44,580 nt of DNA, from positions 1-44,580 of the forward strand of contig JAJYHN010000139.1 of NCBI GenBank assembly GCA_021784765.1, given 5' to 3'. The translations under genes and the position numbers were made by a program. Below, piece by piece: positions 6,537 to 16,517 of this stretch; position 1 is the stretch's first letter; every line of letters begins with the position of its first letter. The notes under the pieces were generated by a model. It did not search any database and was not told the DNA's origin. It saw only the letters and a list, made by a program, of their open reading frames with translations. The DNA comes from Actinomycetes bacterium. Lineage in GTDB: Bacteria; Actinomycetota; UBA4738.

Positions 6537-8130
6537 CGGTGGCCGTGCGGCGGCGCAGCAGGCCGTACGTGTAGCTCTCGGCGAGCGCCTCGTAGGAGGC
6601 CTGGATGATGTCCTCCGAGACCCCGACCGTGACCCACTCGGCGTCCCCGTCGCTCGTCTCGATCAGCACGCGCACGACGGCGCCGGTGCCCTTGGTCCCG
6701 TCCAGCACGCGGACCCGGTAGTCCGTCAGCTCCATCCGGGCGAGCTCCGGGTAGGTCCGTCCGAGCGCCTGGCGCAGCGCGTTGTCGAGCGCCCCGACCG
6801 GCCCGTGGCCCTCGGCGGTCGCGATGTGCCGCTCCCCGTCGGCGACCACCTTCACCGTGGCCTCGGCGAGCCCCTCGCCGCCCTCGCGCTCCTCGACCAG
6901 GACCCGGAAGGACTCCACGCTGAAGAACTCCTGTCGCCAGCCGGCCCCGCGCCGCAGCAGCAGCTCCAGCGAGGCGTCGGCGGCCTCGAAGGCGTAGCCG
7001 GCCGCCTCGCGCTCCTTCAGCGAGGTCAGGACGCGGCCGACCGCATCGTCGTCCAGCCCCACCCCGAGCTCGGCGGCCTTGCGAACGAGGTTCGCCCGAC
7101 CGGCGAGGTCGGAGACCACGATATGGTTGCTGTTGCCGACGGACGCGGGCGGGACGTGCTCGTAGGCGTCGGCGCGACGGACGACGGCCGAGACGTGCAG
7201 GCCCGCCTTGTGCGCGAAGGCGTTCCGGCCGGCGTAGGGCTGGTGCGGGTCCGGCGGGATGTTGGCGATCTCGGCGACCCGGTGGGCGAGCTCGGTCAGC
7301 CGCGCGACGCCGTCGCCGGGGAGGACCTCGTAGCCGAGCTTCAGGGAGAGATTCGCCGCGATCGGGATGAGGTCGGCGTTCCCGCAGCGCTCGCCATAGC
7401 CGTTGATCGTCCCCTGGACCTGCAGCGCGCCGGCGCGGACCGCCTCGACCGAGCCGGCCACCGCGCAGCCGGTGTCGTCGTGCACGTGGACGCCGAGCGG
7501 GACCGCGGCCAGCCTGCCGACCTCGCGGACGACCTCGGCCACATCGCCCGGCAGCGACCCGCCGTTCGTGTCGCAGAGCACCAGCCGCTCGGCCCCGGCC
7601 TCCTCGGCCGCGCGCAGCACGGCGAGGGCGTAGTCCCGGTTGCGCCGCCACCCGTCGAAGAAGTGCTCGGCGTCGAAGAACACCCGGCGCCCCTCCGCTC
7701 GCAGGAACGCGATCGAATCGGCGACCATCGCGAGGTTCTCCTCGAGGGTCGTGCGGATGGCCTCGGTGACGTGGAGGTCGGAGGACTTGCCGACCAGGCA
7801 CACGACCTCGGTCCCCGCCTCGAGCATGTCGCGGAGGACGGGGGAGGCGCCGGCCCGCTCGCCAGGGCGGCGCGTCATGCCGAACGCGGCGAGCTGCGAG
7901 CGCGTCAGCGGCTCGCGGACCGCGAGGCGAAAGAACTCGGTGTCGCGCGGGTTCGCCCCCGGCCAGCCGCCCTCGACCAGCGGCATGCCGAGGTCGTCGA
8001 GGGCATGGAGCACCTTCAGCTTGTCCTCGACGCTGAACGAGAGCCCGGCTCGCTGCGCGCCGTCGCGCAGCGTCGTGTCGTACAGCTCGACGGCCGGCGC
8101 CGCCGCAGGGCCCGTCCCCGGCTCAGGCAT
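6499..8130 (-). CDS. cimA: (R)-citramalate synthase
   Basis: CimA condenses pyruvate and acetyl-CoA to (R)-citramalate, the first step of the threonine-independent isoleucine route. The 543-residue product has the HMGL-like barrel with VELYDTTLRDGAQ near the N-terminus (metal-binding Asp, catalytic Arg), the CimA-specific VEGGWPGANPRDTEFF, the metal-binding VHVHDDTGCAVA, and NPYAGRNAFAHK-type text (QPYAGRNAFAHKAGLH) typical of the family, ending with the regulatory LeuA-dimer domain (ELTDYRVRVLDGTKGTGAVV). It is distinguished from leuA in the same operon by these motifs and its divergence. ATG at 8130 overlaps the leuB stop by eight bases (ATGCCTGA), so it is the distal gene of the ilv/leu operon. 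LeuCD and LeuB next door can process citramalate. Confidence 0.93.
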   Translation of the reverse strand: MPEPGTGPAAAPAVELYDTTLRDGAQRAGLSFSVEDKLKVLHALDDLGMPLVEGGWPGANPRDTEFFRLAVREPLTRSQLAAFGMTRRPGERAGASPVLRDMLEAGTEVVCLVGKSSDLHVTEAIRTTLEENLAMVADSIAFLRAEGRRVFFDAEHFFDGWRRNRDYALAVLRAAEEAGAERLVLCDTNGGSLPGDVAEVVREVGRLAAVPLGVHVHDDTGCAVAGSVEAVRAGALQVQGTINGYGERCGNADLIPIAANLSLKLGYEVLPGDGVARLTELAHRVAEIANIPPDPHQPYAGRNAFAHKAGLHVSAVVRRADAYEHVPPASVGNSNHIVVSDLAGRANLVRKAAELGVGLDDDAVGRVLTSLKEREAAGYAFEAADASLELLLRRGAGWRQEFFSVESFRVLVEEREGGEGLAEATVKVVADGERHIATAEGHGPVGALDNALRQALGRTYPELARMELTDYRVRVLDGTKGTGAVVRVLIETSDGDAEWVTVGVSEDIIQASYEALAESYTYGLLRRRTATVTEGEVPSHRSS

Positions 8131-9217
8131 CGACGGCTCCCTCCGTGACGAGGTCGCCGACCTCGGCCGTCGAGAACCCCATCTCCGCGGCCCGCATCGA
8201 GCGCATCTTCGAGACGGCCCGCCGGATGCCGGCGTCCACCCGGGCGGCGGCGGCGTCCTCGCCCAGGGATCGCAGCATCAGCTCGCCGGCCGCGATCGCC
8301 GCGATCGGGTTGATCGTGCCCCTGCCGGTGTGGTCGGGGGCCGTCCCGCCGATCGGCTCGAACATCGACACCCCGCCGGGGTCGGGGTTCAGGTTCGCCC
8401 CGGCCGCCACGCCCATGCCTCCCTGCACCGTGGCCGCGAGGTCGGTCAGGATGTCGCCGAACATGTTGTCGGTGACGACCACGTCGAACCGGCCCGGGTT
8501 CTCCAGCAGGTAGATGCACGCGGCGTCGACGTGGACGTAGGCGGTGCCGATGCCCGGATGCTCGGCCGCCACCTCGTCGAAGACCCGCTGCCACAGGTCG
8601 CCGGCGTAGGTGAGTACGTTGGTCTTGTGCGCGAGCGTCACGTGACCGCGCCGGCCCGGGCGCGTCGCGAGGTCGAACGCGAACCGCACGCAGCGCTCGA
8701 CCCCCCGTCGCGTGTTGACGCTGTCCTGCAGCGCGACCTCCTGCGGGGTTCCCCTGCGGAAGAACCCGCCGGTGCCCGCGTACAGCCCCTCGGAGTTCTC
8801 GCGGACGAAGGCCATGTCGACGTCCTCCGGCGCGAGGCCGCCGACCGGCGAGCGCACGCCCGGGTAGAGCCTGACCGGCCGCAGGTTGACGTACTGGTCC
8901 AGCTCGAAGCGCAGCCGCAGCAGCAGGTCGCGCTCGAGGATGCCCGGCTTGATCTGCGGGTGCCCGACGGCGCCCAGGTAGATCGCATCGGCGTCCCGCA
9001 GCTCCTCGAGCGCCGGGTCGGGCAGCGTCTCGCCGGTGCGCAGATAGCGCTCGCCGCCGAGGTCGTGCTCGACGGTCTGCAGCTCGAACCCCTCGGCGGC
9101 CGCGACGGCCCGCAGCACCTTCAGGCCCTCGCGGATCACCTCGGGGCCGGTGCCGTCGCCGGGGATGACCGCGATCCGGTGCCGGCGAAGGGCGCCCTCC
9201 GATCCGCCGCCGCTCAA
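8123..9217 (-). CDS. leuB: 3-isopropylmalate dehydrogenase
   Basis: LeuB oxidatively decarboxylates 3-isopropylmalate to 2-oxoisocaproate with NAD+; it can do the same for 3-methylmalate in the citramalate route. The 364-residue product shows the family blocks IAVIPGDGTGPEV, AVGHPQIKPGI, the substrate arginines in LLRLRFELDQYVNLRPVRLY, FVRENSEGLYAG, HKTNVLTYAGDLW, VVTDNMFGDILTDLAA and the nucleotide-binding EPIGGTAPDHTGRG. The TTG start at 9217 is chosen because GGAGG lies six bases upstream and it overlaps the leuD TGA. The frame is open further upstream, but only through leuD in another frame. Fits the leuCDB order of the operon. Confidence 0.95.
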   Translation of the reverse strand: MSGGGSEGALRRHRIAVIPGDGTGPEVIREGLKVLRAVAAAEGFELQTVEHDLGGERYLRTGETLPDPALEELRDADAIYLGAVGHPQIKPGILERDLLLRLRFELDQYVNLRPVRLYPGVRSPVGGLAPEDVDMAFVRENSEGLYAGTGGFFRRGTPQEVALQDSVNTRRGVERCVRFAFDLATRPGRRGHVTLAHKTNVLTYAGDLWQRVFDEVAAEHPGIGTAYVHVDAACIYLLENPGRFDVVVTDNMFGDILTDLAATVQGGMGVAAGANLNPDPGGVSMFEPIGGTAPDHTGRGTINPIAAIAAGELMLRSLGEDAAAARVDAGIRRAVSKMRSMRAAEMGFSTAEVGDLVTEGAVDA

Positions 9218-9795
9218 TCGAGCCTCCAGTCGGCCTGCGGGGGCTCCCCCTCCGGCACGCCGACCGCGACGCCGGGGGTCCCGGACGACCCACTCGCGCC
9301 GCCTGTCTTCGTGCGCCGCGCCACCCATGGCATGAGCCCGCCGGCATCGAGGATCTCCTGCATGAATGGCGGCAGGGGGGTCGCGGCGAAGCGCTTGCCC
9401 CTCGTCACGTTCTCGACGATGCCCTCGTCGAGGTCGACCCGGAACACGTCGCCGGTCGCGGCGTCCTCGGTGACCCCCGGGCACTCGACGATCGGCAGGC
9501 CGACGTTCACCGCGTTTCGGAAGAAGATCCGTGCGAACGACTCGGCGACGATCACCGAGATGCCCGACCCCTTGATCGCGAGGGGCGCGTGCTCGCGCGA
9601 GGATCCGCTGCCGAAGTTCCGCCCCCCGACCATGACGTCGCCCGGCCGCACGCGGGAGACGAACTCGGCGTCCAGGTCCTCCATGCAGTGCCTGGCGAGC
9701 TCCTCGGCCTCGGTGGAGGTGAGGTAGCGCGCGGGGATGATCACGTCGGTGTCGACGTTGTCCCCGTAGACGTGCCCGATCGCCTCGACGATCAT
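9214..9795 (-). CDS. leuD: 3-isopropylmalate dehydratase small subunit
   Basis: The swivel subunit of isopropylmalate isomerase, partner of LeuC. The 193-residue product has the landmarks YGDNVDTDVIIPARYLTS, MVGGRNFGSGSSREHAPLAI (substrate-contacting GSGSSRE), SFARIFFRNAVNVGLP and a C-terminal tail. The tail after about residue 165 (KTGGASGSSGTPGVAVGVPE) is low-complexity and longer than usual. ATG 9795 overlaps the leuC stop by four bases (ATGA), supporting coupled translation of the two subunits. Confidence 0.95.
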   Translation of the reverse strand: MIVEAIGHVYGDNVDTDVIIPARYLTSTEAEELARHCMEDLDAEFVSRVRPGDVMVGGRNFGSGSSREHAPLAIKGSGISVIVAESFARIFFRNAVNVGLPIVECPGVTEDAATGDVFRVDLDEGIVENVTRGKRFAATPLPPFMQEILDAGGLMPWVARRTKTGGASGSSGTPGVAVGVPEGEPPQADWRLD

Positions 9796-11165
9796 CGGGC
9801 CGCACCCCCCTCCGCGACCGCGGTGCCGGCCGCCACCAGCGGGGCGCCGGGCCCCCTGCTCATCAGCGCCATGTCCGGCGGCTCGACGCCGACCTCGTCG
9901 GGGTGGGCGAGGCGCCCGAGGACGGCGGTGGCGGCCGCCACCGCCGGGCTCGCCAGGAACACCTTGGCCTCGCGGTGGCCCATGCGGCCGACGTAGTTGC
10001 GGTTCGACGTCGAGACGCAGACCTCGCCAGGCCCGAGCACCCCCATGTGGCCGCCGAGGCACGCGCCGCACGTCGGGGTCGACACCGTGGCGCCGGCCGC
10101 CGCGAAGATCTGCAGCAGGCCCTCCTCGTTCGCCTGCTTCCAGATCTCCTGGGTCGCGGGGATCACCATCAGCCGAACGCGCGGGTCGGCCGTGCGCCCG
10201 CGCAGGATGTGGGCGGCGATCCGCAGGTCCTCGATCTTGGCGTTCGTGCACGAGCCGATGAAGACCTGGTCGACCGCCACCCTCTCGGCCTGCGACACGG
10301 GCTCGGCCTTCGAGGGCAGCGAGGGCAGCGAGACCTGCGGCTCGAGGGCCGAGACGTCGATCGTGTGCGTGGCCGCGTACTCGGCGTCGGGGTCGCTGGC
10401 GTCGACGGGGAACTCCCGGACGCGGCCGGTCGCCGCCTGGCGCGCACGGACGTAGTCGAGCGTCACCTCGTCCGGCGCGATGATGCCGGACTTCGCGCCC
10501 GCCTCGATCGCCATGTTCGCCAGCGTGAACCGCGAGTCCTGCGACAGGTGGGCGAGCGCCGGGCCCGTGTGCTCCATGGCCTGGTAGGCGCAGCCGTCGT
10601 CGCCGACCTGGCCGATCACCGAGAGGATCAGGTCCTTGCCGATGACCCAGGGGCCGGGCCGGCCCTCGTAGACGAACCTCACCGACTCGGGAACCCGCAG
10701 CCAGATCTCGCCGGTTGCGAACACGGCCGCGAGGTCGGTCGAGCCGACCCCGGTCGAGAACGCGCCGACCGCGCCGTAGGTGCACGAGTGCGAGTCGGCG
10801 CCGATGATCACCATGCCCGGCAGGGCCAGGGCCTCCTGCGGGAGCAGGATGTGCTCGATGCCTCCGCGGCCGAGCTCGAAGAAGTGCTCGATGCCCTGCT
10901 CGCGGGCGAACCCGCGCATCGACATCATGAGGCCCGCGCTCGCGATGTCCTTGGCCGGGACGAAGTGGGAGGGGACCAGCGCGATCTTCGACGGGTCCCA
11001 CACCCGCTCGACGCCGAGCTCCTTGAAGCGCTTGATCGAGACCGGCGCGGTCACGTCGTTGCCCATCGCGAGGTCGACCCTGACCATGACGAGGTCGCCG
11101 GGCCGGACGGACTCGTGGCCGGCCGCGCGGGCCAGGACCTTCTCGGTGATCGTCATTCCCGGCAT
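9792..11165 (-). CDS. leuC: 3-isopropylmalate dehydratase large subunit
   Basis: The aconitase-family large subunit that carries the [4Fe-4S] cluster and isomerises 2- to 3-isopropylmalate; with LeuD it can also isomerise citramalate. The 457-residue product begins MPGMTITEKVLARAAG and shows GADSHSCTYGAVGAFSTGVG, FIGSCTNAKIEDL and TPTCGACLGGHMG, which supply the three cluster cysteines, plus SNRNYVGRMG. A short Ala-rich tail follows the core. ATG 11165 abuts the leuA TAG; the ATG at 11156 is an alternative start. Domain style is that of the shorter archaeal/actinobacterial LeuC type. Confidence 0.95.
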   Translation of the reverse strand: MPGMTITEKVLARAAGHESVRPGDLVMVRVDLAMGNDVTAPVSIKRFKELGVERVWDPSKIALVPSHFVPAKDIASAGLMMSMRGFAREQGIEHFFELGRGGIEHILLPQEALALPGMVIIGADSHSCTYGAVGAFSTGVGSTDLAAVFATGEIWLRVPESVRFVYEGRPGPWVIGKDLILSVIGQVGDDGCAYQAMEHTGPALAHLSQDSRFTLANMAIEAGAKSGIIAPDEVTLDYVRARQAATGRVREFPVDASDPDAEYAATHTIDVSALEPQVSLPSLPSKAEPVSQAERVAVDQVFIGSCTNAKIEDLRIAAHILRGRTADPRVRLMVIPATQEIWKQANEEGLLQIFAAAGATVSTPTCGACLGGHMGVLGPGEVCVSTSNRNYVGRMGHREAKVFLASPAVAAATAVLGRLAHPDEVGVEPPDMALMSRGPGAPLVAAGTAVAEGGAAR

Positions 11166-12692
11166 CTACGCCGACACCTCCTCGGTGCTCGTGACCGCAA
11201 GCGCCCGGTTGATGGCGGCGAGGTAGGCGCGGGCGCTCGCCTCCACGACGTCGGGGGCGAGCCCCCGCCCGGTCACCAGCCGGCCGCCGACCTCGAGCTG
11301 GACGACGACGTCGCCGAGCGCGTCGCTCCCACCGGTCACGGCCGACACGTTGTAGGAGACCAGCGTGGCCGCGACGGCGGTGGCCCGGCCGATCGCGCCG
11401 TAGGCGGCGTCGATCATGCCGTCGCCCATCGCCGAGTCCTCGACGGTCTCCTCGCCCCGGCGCAGCCGCACGGTGGCGGTCGGGGAGAGGTGGGTCCCGC
11501 CTGCGACGGCCAGCGACTCCATGACGAACGCCTCGCCGACACCGGCGCCGAGCTCCTCGGCGGCGATCGCCTCGAGGTCGGCGTCGGTCAGCGAGATCTT
11601 GCGGTCGGCGAGGTCCTTGAACCTTGCGAACGCGCGATCGAGGGCGTCGGGCTCGAGCCGGACGCCGAGCCCGGCCAGGGCATCGGCGAACGCGTGCCGG
11701 CCCGAGTGCTTGCCGAGCACGATCTTCGACCCCTCGTAGCCGATGGCCGTCGGGTCCATGATCTCGTAGGTCGCGCGGTTCATCAGGACGCCGTGCTGGT
11801 GGATGCCGGACTCGTGGGCGAACGCGTTGGCGCCGACCACGGCCTTGTTCGGCTGCACCGGGTAGCCGGTGAGCTTGGAGACCAGCCGCGAGGTCCGGGC
11901 GATCTCCTTGACATGCAGGCCGTGCGCGAGGCCGGTCGCCTGCCCGCGCGTCGCGACGATCATCGCGAGCTCCTCCAGCGAGCAGTTCCCGGCGCGCTCG
12001 CCGATGCCGTTCACCGCGACCTCGACCTGCCGCGCGCCGGCCAGCACGCCGGCGAGCGAGTTCGCGACGGCGAGGCCGAGGTCGTTGTGGCAGTGGACCG
12101 AGATCGTCACGTGCTCGGGCATCGCCTCACGCGCCGCCCGCACCAGCTCGGCGAACTCGTGCGGCAGCGCGTAGCCGACCGTGTCGGGGACGTTCAGGGT
12201 CGTGGCGCCCTCCTCGACGGCGGCGTGGAACGCCTCCAGCATGAACTCCGGATCGGTGCGGGTCGCGTCCTGCGCGCTGTACTCGACGTCCTCGGTGTAG
12301 CCGCGGGCGCGCCGCACGGCCCGCCGCGTCGCCTCCAGGACGTCCTCGCGCGACATCCGAAGCATCGAGTCCATGTGGATGTCGCTGGTCGAGATGAACA
12401 CGTGCAGGCGCCCATGCTGCGCGTCGCGGATGGCCTCCCATGCGCGGTCGACGTCGCCGTCGCTCGCGCGGCAGAGGGCGGCGATCACCGGGCCCTTCAC
12501 GTTCCGGGCGATGCGCCGGACGGCCTCGAACTCGCCGGCCGACGAGGCCGGGAACCCGGCCTCCAGCACGTCGACCCCGAGGCGCGCGAGCTGCTCGGCG
12601 ATCTCGAGCTTCTCGGCCTCGGCCAGCGCGATGCCGGGCGCCTGCTCGCCGTCGCGCAACGTGGTGTCGAAGATGCGTACGTGGTCAGGCAC
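11166..12692 (-). CDS. leuA: 2-isopropylmalate synthase
   Basis: LeuA condenses 2-oxoisovalerate with acetyl-CoA, the committed leucine step, normally feedback-inhibited by leucine. The 508-residue protein has [15 protein letters not shown], the [12 protein letters not shown] segment, [10 protein letters not shown], the metal-binding [38 protein letters not shown] and GKHSGRHAF, then the C-terminal allosteric LeuA dimer domain. GTG 12692 is preferred over GTG 12701: GGAGGGGG lies eight bases before it, and the resulting overlap with the ilvC stop (GTGCCTGA) mirrors the leuB/cimA junction. Confidence 0.96.
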   Translation of the reverse strand: MPDHVRIFDTTLRDGEQAPGIALAEAEKLEIAEQLARLGVDVLEAGFPASSAGEFEAVRRIARNVKGPVIAALCRASDGDVDRAWEAIRDAQHGRLHVFISTSDIHMDSMLRMSREDVLEATRRAVRRARGYTEDVEYSAQDATRTDPEFMLEAFHAAVEEGATTLNVPDTVGYALPHEFAELVRAAREAMPEHVTISVHCHNDLGLAVANSLAGVLAGARQVEVAVNGIGERAGNCSLEELAMIVATRGQATGLAHGLHVKEIARTSRLVSKLTGYPVQPNKAVVGANAFAHESGIHQHGVLMNRATYEIMDPTAIGYEGSKIVLGKHSGRHAFADALAGLGVRLEPDALDRAFARFKDLADRKISLTDADLEAIAAEELGAGVGEAFVMESLAVAGGTHLSPTATVRLRRGEETVEDSAMGDGMIDAAYGAIGRATAVAATLVSYNVSAVTGGSDALGDVVVQLEVGGRLVTGRGLAPDVVEASARAYLAAINRALAVTSTEEVSA

Positions 12693-13710
12693 CGGAGGCA
12701 CCCCCCTCCGGCGCGCCGCGGCGTCCGAGCCACGGCATCATCGAGCGGAGCCGGGCCCCGACCTCCTCGATCTGGTGCTCGCGCCCCCGGCGGCGCAGCG
12801 CCTCGAACCGCGGGAACCCGGCCTTGGCCTCGAGCACCCACTCGTTCGCGAACTGGCCGGTCTGGATCTCCGACAGGATCCGGCGCATCTCGGCGCGGAC
12901 GTGATCGTCGACCACCCGCGGCCCGCGCGTGTAGTCGCCGTACTCGGCGGTGTCCGAGACCGAGTAGCGCATGCCCCCGAGCCCGCCCTCGTACAGCAGG
13001 TCGACGATCAGCTTCAGCTCGTGCAGGCATTCGAAGTAGGCGATCTCGGGCTGGTAGCCGGCCTCGACCAGCGTCTCGAACCCGGCCTGGACCAGCGCGG
13101 CCGTCCCGCCGCAGAGCACGGCCTGCTCGCCGAACAGGTCGGTCTCGGTCTCCTCGCGAAACGTCGTCTCGAGGATCCCCGCCCGTCCGGCGCCGATGCC
13201 GCTCGCGTAGGCGAGCGTGCGGGCGCGCGCGGTGCCGGTCGCGTCCGTGTGCACCGCGAAGAGCGACGGCGTGCCGGCGCCCTCGGCGTAGGTGCGCCGG
13301 ACCAGGTGCCCGGGGCCCTTCGGCGCGACCATCGCGACGTCGACGCCCTCGGCCGGGCGGACCTGGTTGAAGTGGATGTTGAAGCCGTGGGCGAACATCA
13401 GCATGTCGCCCGGCGCGAGGTTCGGCGCGACGTCGGCCTCGTAGACGGACGGCTGCGTCGTGTCGGGCAGCAGCATCATCACGACCTCGGCCTCGCCGGC
13501 GGCCGCGGCGGTCGGGAGGACCCGCACCCCGTCCTCCTCGGCCGTGGACCACGACTTCGAGTCGCGGCGAAGGCCGACCCGGACGTCCACGCCCGAGTCC
13601 CGCAGGTTCAGCGCGTGCGCGTGGCCCTGGCTGCCGTAGCCGAGCACGGCGACGCGCTGGCCCTCCAGCGCAGACCGGTCGATGTCCCTGTCGTAGAGCA
13701 CGCTGCCCAT
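12685..13710 (-). CDS. ilvC: Ketol-acid reductoisomerase, class I
   Basis: IlvC converts acetolactate or acetohydroxybutyrate to the dihydroxy acids using Mg2+ and NADPH. The 341-residue length is that of class I KARI. The Rossmann motif is [17 protein letters not shown] (about residues 20-36); the cofactor loop GLRRDSKSW has Arg and two Ser that favour NADPH. The knotted helical domain has [35 protein letters not shown] and [19 protein letters not shown] with its metal-binding Glu residues. It sits 72 bases after ilvN in the operon and overlaps leuA. Confidence 0.97.
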   Translation of the reverse strand: MGSVLYDRDIDRSALEGQRVAVLGYGSQGHAHALNLRDSGVDVRVGLRRDSKSWSTAEEDGVRVLPTAAAAGEAEVVMMLLPDTTQPSVYEADVAPNLAPGDMLMFAHGFNIHFNQVRPAEGVDVAMVAPKGPGHLVRRTYAEGAGTPSLFAVHTDATGTARARTLAYASGIGAGRAGILETTFREETETDLFGEQAVLCGGTAALVQAGFETLVEAGYQPEIAYFECLHELKLIVDLLYEGGLGGMRYSVSDTAEYGDYTRGPRVVDDHVRAEMRRILSEIQTGQFANEWVLEAKAGFPRFEALRRRGREHQIEEVGARLRSMMPWLGRRGAPEGGASGA

Positions 13711-13782
13711 TCGGTCTCCTTCGTCGTCGGTGGTGGGGTGGGTGGCGGGCGCCGAGCCGCACGGCGGCGCCCCGGCCGGGGC

Positions 13783-14316
13783 TCAGGCGGTCGCGGGCTC
13801 CTTCGCCGCACGCAGGCGGTCGCGGTCCCGGATCCCGCGCTCGCCGCGGCCGAGCGCGATGCGGCCGGTGCGGACCATCTCGACCAGGCCGTAGGGCTCG
13901 AGCAGCTCGCAGAGCGCGTCGATCTTCGCCGACGGGCCGCTCACCTCGATCGTGACCGTCGCCTGGGCGACGTCCACGATGCGGCCGCGGAAGATCTCCA
14001 CGAGCTCGACGACCTGGAACCGCTGCTCGGGCTTGGTGCGGACCTTCACCAGGGCGAGCTCGCGCTCGACCGAGGCGGTCTCGCCGAGCTCCACGACCTT
14101 GATCACGTGGATCAGCTTGTTGAGCTGCTTGGTGACCTGCTCGAGCGGCTTGGTCGTGACCTCGACGACGATGGTCATCCGCGAGAGCCCTGGACGTTCG
14201 GTCGTGCCGACGGCGAGCGAGTGGATGTTGAACCCGCGGCGCGCGAACAGGCTCGAGACCTGGGTCAGCACGCCGGGCTGGTCCTCGACCAGGACGGAGA
14301 TCGTGTGCAGGCTCAT
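13783..14316 (-). CDS. ilvN: Acetolactate synthase small (regulatory) subunit
   Basis: The 177-residue subunit activates IlvB and confers valine feedback inhibition. It starts [20 protein letters not shown], the N-terminal ACT domain, with [17 protein letters not shown] and RMTIVVEV; the C-terminal domain follows ([48 protein letters not shown]). The length is typical. ATG 14316 overlaps the ilvB stop by four bases (ATGA), as expected for subunits made in fixed ratio. Confidence 0.96.
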   Translation of the reverse strand: MSLHTISVLVEDQPGVLTQVSSLFARRGFNIHSLAVGTTERPGLSRMTIVVEVTTKPLEQVTKQLNKLIHVIKVVELGETASVERELALVKVRTKPEQRFQVVELVEIFRGRIVDVAQATVTIEVSGPSAKIDALCELLEPYGLVEMVRTGRIALGRGERGIRDRDRLRAAKEPATA

Positions 14317-16073
14317 GCGACCGGTGCCTCCGCGGGATCGTTCACGGGCCGAACGCCCTCGGGCCCGAGGATGATGTCGTCGTTCGAGGCGCCGGCCGGC
14401 ACCATCGGGAACACGTTCTCCGACGGGTCGACCCGGAAGTCGATCACGACCGTCCGGTCGGTGATCGACATCGCCTTGTCGAGCACCGCGTCGACGTCGC
14501 CGGGGTCCTCGGCTCGCAGCCCGACGGCCCCCATCGCCTCGGCGAGCTTGACGAAGTCCGGCGTGTCCTGGGTGAGGTGCACCTGCGAGTAGCGTTCGCC
14601 GTAGAACAGCTCCTGCCACTGGCGGACCATGCCGAGGTAGCCGTTGTTCAGGATCGCGACGGTGATCGGGATGCTCTCGGTGGCGCTGGTCGCGAGCTCC
14701 TGCGCCGTCATCTGGAAGCAGCCGTCGCCGTCGATCGCCACCACTCGCTGGTCGGGTCGGCCGACCTTCGCGCCGAGCGCCGCCGGAACGGCGAACCCCA
14801 TGGTCCCGAGCCCGCCGGAGTTGATCCACTGCCGGGGCCGCGTGAACCGGTAGAACTGCGAGGCCCACATCTGGTGCTGGCCGACGCCCGAGACGATCGT
14901 CGCCTCGCCCCTCGTCGCCTCGTAGATCCGCTCGACGACGAACTGCGGCTTGATCGGGCCGCCGTCCTCCTGCCGGTAGCGCAGCGGGAACCGCTCCTGC
15001 CAGTCGCGCAGGGTCCCGAGCCACGCCGAGTGGTCGGGCCGGCCTCGCTCCTCCTGGAGCTTTGCCAGCTCGCGCGCCAGGGCCGCCGTCACGTCCCTGG
15101 CGTCGCCGACGATCGGGACGTCGACGGACCGGTTCTTGCCGATCTCGGCCGGGTCGATGTCCACGTGGATCACCTTCGCGCCCGGCGCGAACCCCGCGAG
15201 GTTGCCGGTGACCCGGTCGTCGAAACGCACCCCGATCGCGATCAGCAGGTCGGCCCGCTGCATGGCGGTCACGGCCGTGTAGTTGCCGTGCATGCCGGGC
15301 ATCCCGAGCCCGAGCGGGTGGGTGTCGGGGAACACGCCACGGCCCATCAGGGTCGTGACCACCGGCAGGTCGCCCGTCTCCGCGAGCCTGCGGAGCTCGT
15401 CCGAGGCGTCGGAGCGCACGATGCCGCCGCCGACGTAGAGCACCGGACGCTCCGCGCGGAGGATCAGGTCGACCGCGGCCTTCACCTGCTTCATGCTGCC
15501 CCTGGTCGTCGGCCGGTAGCCGGGCAGGTCGACCGACTCCTGCCACTCGAAGCGCATGTCGGAGATCAGGACGTCCTTCGGCAGGTCGATCAGCACCGGC
15601 CCGGGCCGCCCGGTCGAGGCGACGTGGAACGCCTCGCGGACGACCCGCGGGACGTCGTTCGCGTCGGTCACCATCCAGGTCTGCTTGGTGATCGGCATCG
15701 CGATGCCGGTCATGTACGCCTCCTGAAAGGCGTCGTTGCCGACGACGGCGGTCGCCACCTGCCCGGTGATGGCCACGAGCGGGATCGAGTCCATCATCGC
15801 GTCGGCGAGGGGCGTGACCAGGTTGCAGCCGCCGGGGCCGGAGGTCGCCATGGCGACGCCGACGCGGCCGGTGGCGTGCGCGTATCCCTCGGCCGCGTGG
15901 CCGGCGCCCTGCTCGTGGCGGGTCAGGACGTGGCGGATCGACGACTCGAGCAACGGGTCGTAGGCGGGGAGGATGGCCCCGCCGGGGATCCCGAACACGG
16001 TGTCGACGCCCTCGAGCTCGAGGGCGCGAAACAGCGCCTGCGCGCCGGTGAGCTTCTCTCCGCCCCTGGCCAT
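14313..16073 (-). CDS. ilvB: Acetolactate synthase large (catalytic) subunit
   Basis: The ThDP- and FAD-dependent catalytic subunit, making acetolactate from pyruvate or acetohydroxybutyrate with 2-oxobutyrate. The 586-residue protein has [15 protein letters not shown], the catalytic Glu54 in [16 protein letters not shown], the [15 protein letters not shown] block, the FAD domain with [11 protein letters not shown] and [12 protein letters not shown], and the ThDP/Mg motif [12 protein letters not shown] to [16 protein letters not shown]-specific features ([27 protein letters not shown]) separate it from other ThDP enzymes such as the one at the right edge of the window. It starts five bases after the small gene at 16078 ends. 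Confidence 0.97.
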   Translation of the reverse strand: MARGGEKLTGAQALFRALELEGVDTVFGIPGGAILPAYDPLLESSIRHVLTRHEQGAGHAAEGYAHATGRVGVAMATSGPGGCNLVTPLADAMMDSIPLVAITGQVATAVVGNDAFQEAYMTGIAMPITKQTWMVTDANDVPRVVREAFHVASTGRPGPVLIDLPKDVLISDMRFEWQESVDLPGYRPTTRGSMKQVKAAVDLILRAERPVLYVGGGIVRSDASDELRRLAETGDLPVVTTLMGRGVFPDTHPLGLGMPGMHGNYTAVTAMQRADLLIAIGVRFDDRVTGNLAGFAPGAKVIHVDIDPAEIGKNRSVDVPIVGDARDVTAALARELAKLQEERGRPDHSAWLGTLRDWQERFPLRYRQEDGGPIKPQFVVERIYEATRGEATIVSGVGQHQMWASQFYRFTRPRQWINSGGLGTMGFAVPAALGAKVGRPDQRVVAIDGDGCFQMTAQELATSATESIPITVAILNNGYLGMVRQWQELFYGERYSQVHLTQDTPDFVKLAEAMGAVGLRAEDPGDVDAVLDKAMSITDRTVVIDFRVDPSENVFPMVPAGASNDDIILGPEGVRPVNDPAEAPVA

Positions 16074-16077
16074 GGTC

Positions 16078-16377
16078 CTAGCTCGCCCCCCGTCCGGCCT
16101 CCACGGCCTCGCTCGGCGTCCGCCGTGCCCGGTAGCCGCGGCCCTCCAGCGCGTGGCAGGCGCGCTCGAACTCCCACGGCGTCCAGTCCCGCCGACGCTG
16201 CTGGAACGCCTCGTCGTCCTCGTCGAACGCCGTGGCCAGGTAGGTCACCTCGCTCGCGAACCAGTCCTGCAGGAACGCCCGCTCTCGGGTGTCGGACACG
16301 TCCAGCCGCACCTGACCGGGTCCCTCCCACTGGGCGGACCCCACGGATCGCCCGCCGCGATCGAACTCGAAGCGCAT
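16078..16377 (-). CDS. Small acidic protein of unknown function, first structural gene of the ilv/leu operon
   Basis: ATG 16377 follows GGAGG at nine bases and gives a 99-residue soluble protein. The open frame extends further upstream only through an Arg run. N-terminal strand-like segments [19 protein letters not shown] and VRLDVSD are followed by helices [20 protein letters not shown] and [21 protein letters not shown] do not recognise the family. It lies between the attenuator and ilvB, four bases from ilvB, so it is expected to be controlled with branched-chain synthesis. Candidate roles are regulatory or accessory to AHAS, both pure inference. Confidence 0.7.
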   Translation of the reverse strand: MRFEFDRGGRSVGSAQWEGPGQVRLDVSDTRERAFLQDWFASEVTYLATAFDEDDEAFQQRRRDWTPWEFERACHALEGRGYRARRTPSEAVEAGRGAS

Positions 16378-16487
16378 CTCGAACCGCCTCCTCCGGCGCC
16401 CTCGGCGCCGCCGTGTCACGTGTGTCTCGCTGCGTTCCCGGCCTCGCCGGGTCCCGGTCGCCTGCCGTTCACGGGAACCGGGGGAAC

Positions 16488-16515
16488 AAAAAACCCCTGG
16501 CGGATGCCAAGGGTT
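16488..16515 (-). terminator. Attenuator terminator of the ilv/leu operon
   Basis: On the minus strand AACCCTTGGC, loop ATCC, GCCAGGGGTT forms a 10-bp stem (one U-G pair) followed directly by six U residues, a textbook intrinsic terminator and the clearest one in the window. It lies between the leader peptide and the first structural gene, 110 bases before the ATG at 16377, where it can only act by premature termination. Confidence 0.88.
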
Positions 16516-16517
16516 TC

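Noticed and set aside
5063-7801. 912-codon minus-strand open frame covering cimA and the phosphatidyltransferase gene
   Set aside because: Arg/Gly/Pro low-complexity reading in the wrong frame of both genes.
9903-13370. 1155-codon plus-strand open frame opposite leuC, leuA and ilvC
   Set aside because: Antisense shadow of three clear genes in GC-rich DNA; translation is Arg/His/Val-rich without domains.
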